Positions 17,358 to 22,691 of a stretch of DNA of 25,301 bases are shown piece after piece. Both the position numbers and the translations under genes were made by a program. The DNA comes from a virus. The stretch lies in the IMG/VR virus record IMGVR_UViG_3300027668_000090, positions 1 through 25,301 of that record, one strand, 5' to 3'. The notes beneath the pieces are model-generated. The model saw only the letters and a program-made list of their open reading frames with translations. It made no database searches and was not told the origin of the DNA. Each line of letters opens with the position of its first letter. Position 1 is the first letter of the stretch.

Positions 17358-18125
17358 TTACCATATTGCCACACAAGCATTCCTTGCTTCAGCAGTTGTT
17401 GAGGTTAATAATAGTTGAGTGATCTGTATTGGTAAATAACTTCCAACTGGAAATTTTTCAAATGTAATAATATTTCCTGCTGTTGTTTTTACTCGTATAT
17501 CTACATAACTTCCAGCAGCTGTCATTGGAGACAAAGAACTACCAACGTATAATAAACATCCTTCTGCCGAATCTATTCTTGAAGAACCGCCAGGGCCTCC
17601 TAAATATATTTCATAGTCATCATTGAAAGTTTCACTTCCACCAAATAAATCAACTGAAAGAGTTAAATCTATTTCACTGTTTACAGCGGTAACTACAGCT
17701 GTAGTATTAGCAGTGTCGTTCCAAACTATATCTCCTACATTTACACCTTTGGTTATAAATGTTTCTCCAGATACAATTAAATGATTTGCTTTAACAATGG
17801 CATAAGTTTCATTTCCATTAGGAAATATATCTGCCGCTAAAGTTATTACTTGTCCTGTAATGGGTGCTATCGCAGCTGTTCCAGCTCCTGCAACTATTGA
17901 AATAACTAAATCTCCTACTACTACTGGTAGTGGAGGTGTTGCTAATAAAAAGTTTGCCGTTGAATCTTCTAACGCGAATGCAGTATCTACATCTGCTGTT
18001 CCGCTTGCAATTCCTGTAGATGTGCCTGAAATTATTGCTGAGTCTGGTGAAGGTATTGGTGTTACGTCACTGGCTATTATTTCTCTCGCCAGTCCTGTGT
18101 TTACTGTAATCTTTGGATATGCCAT
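17358..18125 (-). CDS. beta-rich virion structural protein
   Basis: A 255-residue protein low in Lys and rich in Ala, Gly, Thr, Ile and Val, in sharp contrast to the basic genes on both sides. It begins MAYPKITVNTGLAREIIASD, then PIPSPDSAIISGTS. The middle has repeated Gly-Asp turns (VVVGDLVISIVAG, NVGDIVWND) typical of small beta barrels. The C-terminus runs GSYVDIRVKTTAGNIITFEK to NACVAIW. No enzyme motif is seen. A head decoration, stopper or tail-tube type protein is plausible. The adjoining membrane protein starts one base after its stop. Confidence 0.6.
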   Translation of the reverse strand: MAYPKITVNTGLAREIIASDVTPIPSPDSAIISGTSTGIASGTADVDTAFALEDSTANFLLATPPLPVVVGDLVISIVAGAGTAAIAPITGQVITLAADIFPNGNETYAIVKANHLIVSGETFITKGVNVGDIVWNDTANTTAVVTAVNSEIDLTLSVDLFGGSETFNDDYEIYLGGPGGSSRIDSAEGCLLYVGSSLSPMTAAGSYVDIRVKTTAGNIITFEKFPVGSYLPIQITQLLLTSTTAEARNACVAIW

Positions 18126-18156
18126 TTTATTTTTTTTTGAGGGTTAAAAATCTCGT

Positions 18157-18345
18157 TTACTTACTATATGGAAACGCTCTATTAAGCGAATCTTTTCTTC
18201 CACTACAACCACAGTCTTTACCTGTTGCTTTAGCTACTCTATCTACTACTTGTTTTATTCCAGTAGCTTTTGTAAATTTCTCTACTGTATCTCCAAATCC
18301 TTTTGATCTTTCAATTCTTTGTACTTTTGTGAAAACATTTTTCAT
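18157..18345 (-). CDS. small protein with CGC motif
   Basis: A 62-residue basic protein: helical N-terminal part (FTKVQRIERSKGFGDTVEKF, VVDRVAKATG) and a compact end DCGCSGRKDSLNRAFPYSK. I recall the CGC, RK, LN, FPY ending from many Bacteroidota phages, where it accompanies virion genes, but I know no established function. The two cysteines could bind metal with the nearby side chains. Its start overlaps the stop of the upstream membrane-like small gene (ATGA). Confidence 0.7.
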   Translation of the reverse strand: MKNVFTKVQRIERSKGFGDTVEKFTKATGIKQVVDRVAKATGKDCGCSGRKDSLNRAFPYSK

Positions 18346-18482
18346 TTTTTACATTTACAAATTTGATTAGGACAACTATCTACTTTTATAATTAATTTTG
18401 AAACAATAGAATTATAGAAACAAGCAAACTTGCACCATATCTTTGTTACCCAATAACCTAATTTTATTAATAGTTTTCCCAT
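18342..18482 (-). CDS. 46-residue Cys-rich small protein
   Basis: Reads MGKLLIKLGYWVTKIWCKFA, then a middle with CFYNSIVSKLIIK, and ends CPNQICKCKK. It has a hydrophobic/basic N-terminal helix and five cysteines, three of them in the last 11 residues. The ATGA overlap with the next gene and the one-base spacing from the previous stop support translation. It could be membrane-associated or metal-binding. Function unknown. Confidence 0.55.
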   Translation of the reverse strand: MGKLLIKLGYWVTKIWCKFACFYNSIVSKLIIKVDSCPNQICKCKK

Positions 18483-18483
18483 T

Positions 18484-18618
18484 TTATTTTCTTAAAGGAT
18501 TGTACTTTGGATAAATATTTATTTGCTGAATAGAGTTTTTTAACTCTAACTCAACAACCTTTTTCTTATCCACTGCTGGTTTAATAATTTCTTTTTTAAT
18601 AATTTTCTTTTTAGCCAT
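18484..18618 (-). CDS. 44-residue basic protein
   Basis: Reads MAKKKIIKKEIIKPAVDKKK and ends IYPKYNPLRK. Lysine-rich, with a central helix VVELELKNSIQQIN. It ends one base before the next start, so the two are coupled. No family is recognised. An internal palindrome, TAGAGTT/AACTCTA at 18531-18548, lies within the coding sequence. Confidence 0.55.
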   Translation of the reverse strand: MAKKKIIKKEIIKPAVDKKKVVELELKNSIQQINIYPKYNPLRK

Positions 18619-18637
18619 TTGATTAAAATTTAATTAT

Positions 18638-18796
18638 TTATTTTTTAGATTTACCTTTTACTTTTTTAAGTTTAGGGTTTTTCTTTTTAGCTTTAGCGCT
18701 TGCGTTTCTTGATGCAGAAGCTAAGATAGCTCCAGCCGCTTTTTTAGAAACGCCAGATTTTTTTGCTATTTTTGCTTGTACTTTTTTAAAACTCAT
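18638..18796 (-). CDS. 52-residue basic protein, recurrent phage family
   Basis: Reads MSFKKVQAKIAKKSGVSKKA, then AGAILASASRNASAKAKKKN, PKLKKVKGKSKK. The pattern IAKK, SKKAAGAILA, ARxAS, KKKNPKLKKV is one I recall from small proteins scattered through Bacteroidota and aquatic phages, with no known role. The N-terminal two thirds could be a small helical domain; the tail is unstructured Lys. Both ends share sequence with neighbouring DNA: its first codons recur at 19003-19045 and its last 12 codons resemble the end of the 92-residue gene, which points to local duplication. Confidence 0.7.
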   Translation of the reverse strand: MSFKKVQAKIAKKSGVSKKAAGAILASASRNASAKAKKKNPKLKKVKGKSKK

Positions 18797-19045
18797 AATA
18801 TTATTTTAAATGATCATGCCTAACTATTTTAGCTGTGTGTCTATAAGACATATCTGAATCAGCTCCATAAGAGTGACTATACATTTTTTTAGACATTGAC
18901 TTAGACTCATCTCTACGAGATTTCATAGATTGAGATTTTTTTCCGTTTCTTTCACCTAATGACTCATTAAGTCTTGAGTTAAATCCTTGTTTTTTCATAA
19001 TTACTATTTTTGTTTATACTTTTTTAAAACTCATAATATTATTTT
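18765..19045 (-). repeat. 43-bp direct repeat carrying a duplicated gene start
   Basis: 18765-18807 and 19003-19045 match at 40 of 43 positions and are identical over 29. Copy one contains the start of the 52-residue gene (MSFKKVQAK). Copy two encodes MSFKKV and then a stop, so it is a dead duplicate. The 65-residue gene lies between the copies. The 3' ends of the genes ending at 18638 and 19039 are also alike (KLKK-KGKSKK). Confidence 0.75.
18801..18998 (-). CDS. 65-residue basic Ser/His-rich protein
   Basis: Reads MKKQGFNSRLNESLGERNGK, KSQSMKSRRDESKSMSKKMY and ends RHTAKIVRHDHLK. The opening QGFN-RL-ESLG-R and the RRDESK block recur in my memory of small phage proteins of unknown function. 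It is disordered by eye, highly charged and lacks cysteine. It starts after TAATTATG and is followed four bases after its stop by the next start. It may be virion cargo or DNA-binding. Confidence 0.65.
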   Translation of the reverse strand: MKKQGFNSRLNESLGERNGKKSQSMKSRRDESKSMSKKMYSHSYGADSDMSYRHTAKIVRHDHLK

Positions 19046-19317
19046 TTAGACTTACCTTTTGATTTTTTAAGTTTCTTAGAAACAGTAGCATCCGCCATCC
19101 AGCCTCTTTTTCCATACTCCTCTATTCTTGGTGAAGATCCTAATGGTAAGTCTTTCATGCTTGGCTTTTTTGTTTTTCGCATATGACTTTTATCGTAATA
19201 TTGATTATCATAATACATATCTCCCTTTTCTGAAGGTGAAGATTTGTATTTGCTGTTTTTTTGAGCCTTTTTTTGACAAGCTATTAAAGCCTTACCTGTT
19301 AATCCTTTACACGACAT
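19039..19317 (-). CDS. 92-residue basic protein with MSCKGL N-terminus
   Basis: Reads MSCKGLTGKALIACQKKAQK, a Tyr/Asp-rich centre (GDMYYDNQYYDKSHM), PLGSSPRIEEYGKRGWMAD, and a Lys-rich end. The first 18 residues match the start of the next gene upstream, the 272-residue histone-like protein, at most positions, including both cysteines (C3 and C14). The shared head on two otherwise different proteins suggests a modular tag, perhaps for metal binding, disulphide formation or packaging. A candidate promoter lies 30 bases upstream. Confidence 0.65.
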   Translation of the reverse strand: MSCKGLTGKALIACQKKAQKNSKYKSSPSEKGDMYYDNQYYDKSHMRKTKKPSMKDLPLGSSPRIEEYGKRGWMADATVSKKLKKSKGKSKK

Positions 19318-19346
19318 TGTTGTTTATTTTTTGAATTAATATATTA

Positions 19347-19354
19347 CAAATATA
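19347..19354 (-). promoter_or_regulatory. candidate -7 box TATATTTG inside the basic-protein cassette
   Basis: Minus-strand TATATTTG, 30 bases before the 92-residue gene, in one of the few gaps longer than 50 bases in the cassette. A second near match (AATATTTG) lies immediately upstream. No -33 TTTG is at standard spacing. Confidence 0.45.
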
Positions 19355-19375
19355 CAAATATTTATAAATAGATTT

Positions 19376-20194
19376 TTAGTTCCATTTTGCATTAAATCGA
19401 TTGCCTGTTCTTTTTCTGGAAAGTTTTTTGTTTACTTTCTTTTCTAACTTAGCTTTTTTCTGAGCAGGTGTTTTCTTTTTAAAGATTTTTTTTACTTTTT
19501 TGCCAGCGTCTTTTAATTTTTCTTTTGTAGTACGTTCCAGTTTTTTTCTTATAGCAGCTTTCTTGGCTGCTAAAGAAGTAGCGGTAGCTTGCTTGTCTTT
19601 ATTCTTTTTATTAGCAAGAGCAGTTTTTCTTCTCTGCGCTACACTAACTTTTGTTTTTTTAGTTAACGTACTTTTACCTGTGCCTCTTACATAAGGTTTT
19701 TTAGTCTCAGTTTTTTTCTTAGCCTCAGTTTTTTTCTTAGTCTCAGTTTCTTTCTTAGCCTTAGTTTTTTTCTTAGCCTCAGTTTTTTTCTTTTTTTCTA
19801 CTAAAGTAACCTTACTTGCAAGTTCTTTTTTATTAAAAACAGCGGTAGACACATATTCAGTCTTTCTCTTTTTTCTATTCTTTTTTAATAAAGCTTTTTT
19901 TCTTGGAGTTACTTTTACAGTAGTTTCTACTTTACCTTTAGGATTAACTGTACCAATAAGATCTATTGTTGCATTGTTGTTTTCAAGCTTCTTTTTCTTT
20001 TCTTTTAATTTTAAAGCAACCGCAGCATTTGTTTTTTTATTTGTAAAACTTCCTAAAGAAGCATCTTTAGATGAAGATTTATTCACTAATAAGGTGTCCT
20101 TAGCAGTCATTTTAGGATGTCTTAGTTTTAGCTTTGCATATGCTTTTGCTTTACATGCCTTTAAAGCTTTGCCTTTTAAACCTTTACAACTCAT
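19376..20194 (-). CDS. histone H1-like lysine-rich protein
   Basis: A 272-residue protein dominated by Lys, Ala and Thr. The N-terminus MSCKGLKGKALKACKAKAYA is shared with the 92-residue protein. A short less basic stretch (TIDLIGTVNPKGKVETTVKV, about 77-96) could be a small folded element. Residues 135-164 are five six-residue repeats of the KKKTEA type. The end runs KLEKKVNKKLSRKRTGNRF. Composition resembles the C-terminal tails of histone H1 and bacterial Hc1-like proteins, which compact DNA. Here it may condense genome DNA in the particle or coat intracellular DNA; that is inferred from charge. Its start is joined to the previous stop as TAACTATG. Confidence 0.7.
   Translation of the reverse strand: MSCKGLKGKALKACKAKAYAKLKLRHPKMTAKDTLLVNKSSSKDASLGSFTNKKTNAAVALKLKEKKKKLENNNATIDLIGTVNPKGKVETTVKVTPRKKALLKKNRKKRKTEYVSTAVFNKKELASKVTLVEKKKKTEAKKKTKAKKETETKKKTEAKKKTETKKPYVRGTGKSTLTKKTKVSVAQRRKTALANKKNKDKQATATSLAAKKAAIRKKLERTTKEKLKDAGKKVKKIFKKKTPAQKKAKLEKKVNKKLSRKRTGNRFNAKWN
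19703..19792 (-). repeat. five 18-bp in-frame repeats (KKKTEA type)
   Basis: Five tandem 18-base units encode KKKTEA, KKKTKA, KKETET, KKKTEA, KKKTET. The copies are almost identical in DNA, so the number of units is likely to vary between related phages. Confidence 0.8.
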
Positions 20195-20196
20195 AG

Positions 20197-20475
20197 TTAT
20201 TTATTTTTTTTTCTACCTAAAATTGATTTATCTCCGATTTTTCTTCGGTTCTTTTGTTCTTTTTTAGCTAAACGATTAATTCTACTAATATATTTCTTTT
20301 GCTTAAAAGTTAACTTAACATCTTTAACCTTATCAGTTCTAATTTTATTATAGTCTTTTTTACCTAATTCTTCTTTTAGGACTTTAACCATCTCGACTCT
20401 ACTCGTAGAATCTCTTTTTATTTTTTTTCTTGTATTTAATGAGTCCCTGACTCTTTTAGTAATTGGATCTGGCAT
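20197..20475 (-). CDS. 92-residue basic protein, MPDP group
   Basis: Reads MPDPITKRVRDSLNTRKKIK, a helical centre (RVEMVKVLKEELGKKDYNKI), and KQKKYISRINRLAKKEQKNR near the end. Rich in Lys and Arg, with no cysteine. It shares the MPDPxxK start with the 101-residue protein two genes upstream. Likely mostly helical and DNA- or RNA-binding by charge. No named family. Confidence 0.65.
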   Translation of the reverse strand: MPDPITKRVRDSLNTRKKIKRDSTSRVEMVKVLKEELGKKDYNKIRTDKVKDVKLTFKQKKYISRINRLAKKEQKNRRKIGDKSILGRKKNK

Positions 20476-20478
20476 AGT

Positions 20479-20652
20479 TTAATACATTTTTTTACCCATA
20501 GCCTTTTCATTGCCATAGTTTGGATTATTTTTTACTTTACCGCTCATTGTTTTTGCAAACTCTGTAGCTTGAGCCTTTCCTACTGCGTTGTAAGGAAATT
20601 GTTTTTTTTTCATTTTACCTGTGTCTCCACATTTATAACTTACTGTTGGCAT
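20479..20652 (-). CDS. 57-residue basic protein of a recurrent phage family
   Basis: Reads MPTVSYKCGDTGKMKKKQFP, YNAVGKAQATEFAKTMSGKV, KNNPNYGNEKAMGKKMY. I recall the MP-VSYKC...GKMKKKxFPYNAxGKA pattern from many small phage proteins with no known function, which supports this as a real gene. One cysteine at residue 8. The start follows TAGTT, and the next gene starts at TAAACTATG just after its stop. Confidence 0.7.
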   Translation of the reverse strand: MPTVSYKCGDTGKMKKKQFPYNAVGKAQATEFAKTMSGKVKNNPNYGNEKAMGKKMY

Positions 20653-20662
20653 AACTATTTAT

Positions 20663-20968
20663 TTAAAATTGAATTTTATTTTCTTTTCTTAACTGAGCAA
20701 CAGTCTTTACCTTCTTTTTTTTGTCTCTCAAGTCTGCTCGTTTCTTTAAAGCAAGTTGTCGTTTGTTTAGAGGTTTAGAGGATAATTTAGCTTTTTTGGC
20801 CTTAGTATAATTATATTTAACTGCTTTTTTTCCTGGGCCAGTAGTTTTTACTTTTTTCTTTTTAGGAGCAATCCCAGTTCTATTTTGTGCGCCATAGCCT
20901 GCTTTACCTGCTTTGGTTTTCTTTTCTGCTTTTCTTTTTTTGTTATTCTTTTTTACTGGATCTGGCAT
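20663..20968 (-). CDS. 101-residue very basic protein, MPDP group
   Basis: Reads MPDPVKKNNKKRKAEKKTKA, GKAGYGAQNRTGIAPKKKKV, then repeated Lys clusters and ends LRKENKIQF. About 40 percent of residues are Lys or Arg, with few acidic ones. Low-complexity, probably disordered until bound to nucleic acid. It shares its first residues with the 92-residue MPDP protein. Function unknown; DNA condensation is the most economical guess. Confidence 0.65.
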   Translation of the reverse strand: MPDPVKKNNKKRKAEKKTKAGKAGYGAQNRTGIAPKKKKVKTTGPGKKAVKYNYTKAKKAKLSSKPLNKRQLALKKRADLRDKKKKVKTVAQLRKENKIQF

Positions 20969-21002
20969 GATTATATATATTTAATGTTTAAATCAAAACG
21001 AC

Positions 21003-21233
21003 CTATGCGTTTCTTTTTTTTATGGTTTTGCATCCTGTTTTTACACCTGACGAATTATATACAGATCTACGACCTCTTCCGCAACTGTTTCTTGCTTCTC
21101 TTTTAGCTTCGTAAGCTTCTTGCTCACTTCTTCTTGCTGCTTGAGGCCATCCTCTATCTCTTCTTCTTTCAGCTTGTCTTTTTTTTCTTTCCGACTTTTT
21201 TAGTAGTCTACTTCTTTTATCTTTAACTGCCAT
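21003..21233 (-). CDS. 76-residue Arg-rich protein
   Basis: Reads MAVKDKRSRLLKKSERKKRQ, AERRRDRGWPQAARRSEQEA, then NSCGRGRRSVYNSSGVKTGC. Unlike its neighbours it uses Arg as much as Lys, and it has two cysteines in a Gly/Arg-rich end. The first 50 residues should form one charged helix. The start overlaps the previous stop region as TAGTTATG. No family is recognised. Confidence 0.65.
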   Translation of the reverse strand: MAVKDKRSRLLKKSERKKRQAERRRDRGWPQAARRSEQEAYEAKREARNSCGRGRRSVYNSSGVKTGCKTIKKRNA

Positions 21234-21235
21234 AA

Positions 21236-21445
21236 CTATCTTTCTATAGGAGCTGGACTTGTAACATCAAGATCACTTAATTTTCCAAAACCTGATCTAC
21301 TTGTTTTATTTGTTTTTTTCATTTTATCGTAAGCTGTTAACTGTTTAGGTGTTCTGTTAACCATTTTGTACTGACAACTTCTTTCTCCTTTTTTATTTGT
21401 TTTACAAACTCGAGTTCTTACTTTTTTTCTTTTTTTATCTGCCAT
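21236..21445 (-). CDS. 69-residue basic protein with Cys pair
   Basis: Reads MADKKRKKVRTRVCKTNKKG, ERSCQYKMVNRTPKQLTAYD, and ends LDVTSPAPIER. Cysteines at 14 and 24 flank a Lys-rich turn, possibly a small hairpin. The C-terminal third is less basic than in its neighbours. Two bases separate its stop from the next start. Function unknown. Confidence 0.65.
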   Translation of the reverse strand: MADKKRKKVRTRVCKTNKKGERSCQYKMVNRTPKQLTAYDKMKKTNKTSRSGFGKLSDLDVTSPAPIER

Positions 21446-21454
21446 AATTAATTG

Positions 21455-21925
21455 TTATTTTTTTTTCTTTCTTCTATAGTTAATAACCCTTTTAGCTTTT
21501 TTAGCCTCATTGTAAGTATTGACAACTGTTTTAGCAGCTCCTTTATAGTCAAGGTTTCTTATGTTTTTTGCAAGCTTAATAGCTCCTCCAACTATTTTAC
21601 CAGTTTTAGAATTTGCTAATTTTTTACCTGTAGCAACTGCTTTTCTTATTCTTCTTTTTGAGCGAGTTGTATTGGTTAAAGTATTAACAAGTTTACGAGT
21701 AGCTAACTTTTTAGCTTTCTTGGAATTACCTTTTTTAGTAGCTCTACTAATTCTTTTTGTAAGTTTTGCATTTTTTCTTGCAACTCTTTTGCTTGTTTTA
21801 GGTAAAACTGTTTTTTTAGCAACAGGTTTTTTAGGTGTTGGTTTTTTCTTTTTTACTGGGGTAGTCATCTTTCTTGCTGGTGGTCTACCTCTTTTAGAAC
21901 CATAAGTCCCTTTTCCTGCTGGCAT
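21455..21925 (-). CDS. histone-like protein with AT-hook
   Basis: A 156-residue protein with 56 Lys or Arg residues by my count and only two acidic residues. Residues 10-19 read SKRGRPPARK, a match to the AT-hook core (GRP flanked by basic residues) that enters the minor groove of AT-rich DNA. PK-repeats follow (KKKKPTPKKPVAKK), then two basic helical blocks (TKRISRATKKGNSKKAKKLA, RSKRRIRKAVATGKKLANS). A less charged patch IVGGAIKLAKNIRNLDYKGA, about 117-136, may be a folded helix pair. First gene of the cassette behind its own promoter box, so probably the best expressed. AT-rich phage DNA is the obvious ligand. Confidence 0.7.
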   Translation of the reverse strand: MPAGKGTYGSKRGRPPARKMTTPVKKKKPTPKKPVAKKTVLPKTSKRVARKNAKLTKRISRATKKGNSKKAKKLATRKLVNTLTNTTRSKRRIRKAVATGKKLANSKTGKIVGGAIKLAKNIRNLDYKGAAKTVVNTYNEAKKAKRVINYRRKKKK

Positions 21926-21959
21926 AATTTATATGTTTTAATTAATTATTTTATCTTTA

Positions 21960-21967
21960 CAAATATA
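21960..21967 (-). promoter_or_regulatory. candidate -7 box TATATTTG heading the basic-protein cassette
   Basis: The TATATTTG match on the minus strand lies 34 bases before the AT-hook gene. The 55-base gap also serves the divergent regulator gene; on the plus strand TATCTTTA (a near match) lies just before it. The regulator could therefore bind here and control both directions. Confidence 0.5.
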
Positions 21968-21980
21968 AGAATTTATTTTA

Positions 21981-22445
21981 ATGAAATTTAAAGCAGTATA
22001 TCCAAGAAAAAATACCACTCGTAAATTACCTGACCACGACTTTCTAAAGTACTGGAGAGTAATAAGGTATTGGGTTAAGGTAAAATATGAGTTAGGTACA
22101 CCAGAATTAGAAATGCTTCTATTTTTGTATAGTGAACAGATATTTAATAAAAGTCAATTCAAAGAGTATGAGCAAATTATGTCCTGGGATATATGCCGTT
22201 TCCGTAAACTACTAAATGAAGAGTGGATTCATGTATGGAGAAAAAAAAATGGTAATGAAACTACCCTATATGAATTAACATACAAAGCTAAACGAGTAAT
22301 AAACACCATATATAAAAAATTAAACGGAGAAGAATTAGCAGAAACTGCTATATCTAATCCGCTTTTTAGAAACGATGCTTCTTATATGGATAAAGTTTAT
22401 CGTAATATGGTTAAGGAAATGAATAAAGAAATTAAAGAACTATAA
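21981..22445 (+). CDS. winged-helix (MarR-like) DNA-binding regulator
   Basis: The only plus-strand gene in the window. The 154-residue protein has a helical N-terminal part (FLKYWRVIRYWVKVKYELG), then TPELEMLLFLYSEQIFNKSQ, IMSWDICRFRKLLNEEWIHV as a helix-turn-helix. A charged wing follows (WRKKNGNETTLYELT), then KAKRVINTIYKKLNGEELAE. That is the MarR-type order: helix pair, recognition helix, beta wing, dimerisation helix. It shares a 55-base divergent region with the basic-protein cassette. At its end it overlaps the groES stop by 14 bases on the opposite strand, so transcription of the two can interfere. I infer a regulator of one of these neighbours; target unknown. Confidence 0.7.
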   Translation: MKFKAVYPRKNTTRKLPDHDFLKYWRVIRYWVKVKYELGTPELEMLLFLYSEQIFNKSQFKEYEQIMSWDICRFRKLLNEEWIHVWRKKNGNETTLYELTYKAKRVINTIYKKLNGEELAETAISNPLFRNDASYMDKVYRNMVKEMNKEIKEL

Positions 22446-22689
22446 CAACATCTCTTTCCTGAATAATTGTATAAGTATTATCACCTATCATCATTGTATG
22501 ACCAGCATTTTTATCATAATAAATTAAATCTTCCTTCTTTATTACAGTTACATCTGTCCCTGGTTTAACTACAGAGCCTTTTCTGTATCTAAAATCATCT
22601 ACATCTGACTGAGAAAGTAATAATCCTGAAGAAGTCTTTACCTCTTCTGTTATTGTTTTTATAATAATATATTTTCCGACTGGTTTCAT
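22432..22689 (-). CDS. groES: GroES-like co-chaperonin
   Basis: An 85-residue lid partner for the adjacent GroEL. Barrel strands: KYIIIKTITEE, RKGSVVKPGTDVTVI, EDLIYYDKNAG, and the closing pair IGDNTYTIIQERDVVIVL. The mobile loop at residues 17-31 (VKTSSGLLLSQSDV) carries the hydrophobic triplet LLL, equivalent to IVL in E. coli GroES, that docks on the GroEL apical domain. It is somewhat shorter and more diverged than host GroES. Only two bases separate groEL from this start, but the order is groEL first then groES, the reverse of the usual bacterial groES-groEL order. It overlaps the regulator gene tail-to-tail. Confidence 0.88.
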   Translation of the reverse strand: MKPVGKYIIIKTITEEVKTSSGLLLSQSDVDDFRYRKGSVVKPGTDVTVIKKEDLIYYDKNAGHTMMIGDNTYTIIQERDVVIVL

Positions 22690-22691
22690 AA

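Noticed and set aside
17180-17380. Longer start for the small membrane protein (66 residues)
   Set aside because: The first eight residues lie inside the end of the previous gene. An ATG one base after that gene's stop gives a more natural start.
18531-18548. Perfect palindrome TAGAGTT TTTT AACTCTA as a terminator
   Set aside because: It lies inside the 44-residue gene and is not followed by a T-run on the minus strand. It may be chance in AT-rich DNA.
19974-20267. Plus-strand frames here and at 19128, 19500, 20569, 20885 and 21561 that look like membrane proteins rich in Phe and Leu
   Set aside because: They are antisense to Lys-rich genes; AAA and AAG codons read backwards give Phe and Leu. 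The minus-strand proteins have coupled starts and recognisable motifs.
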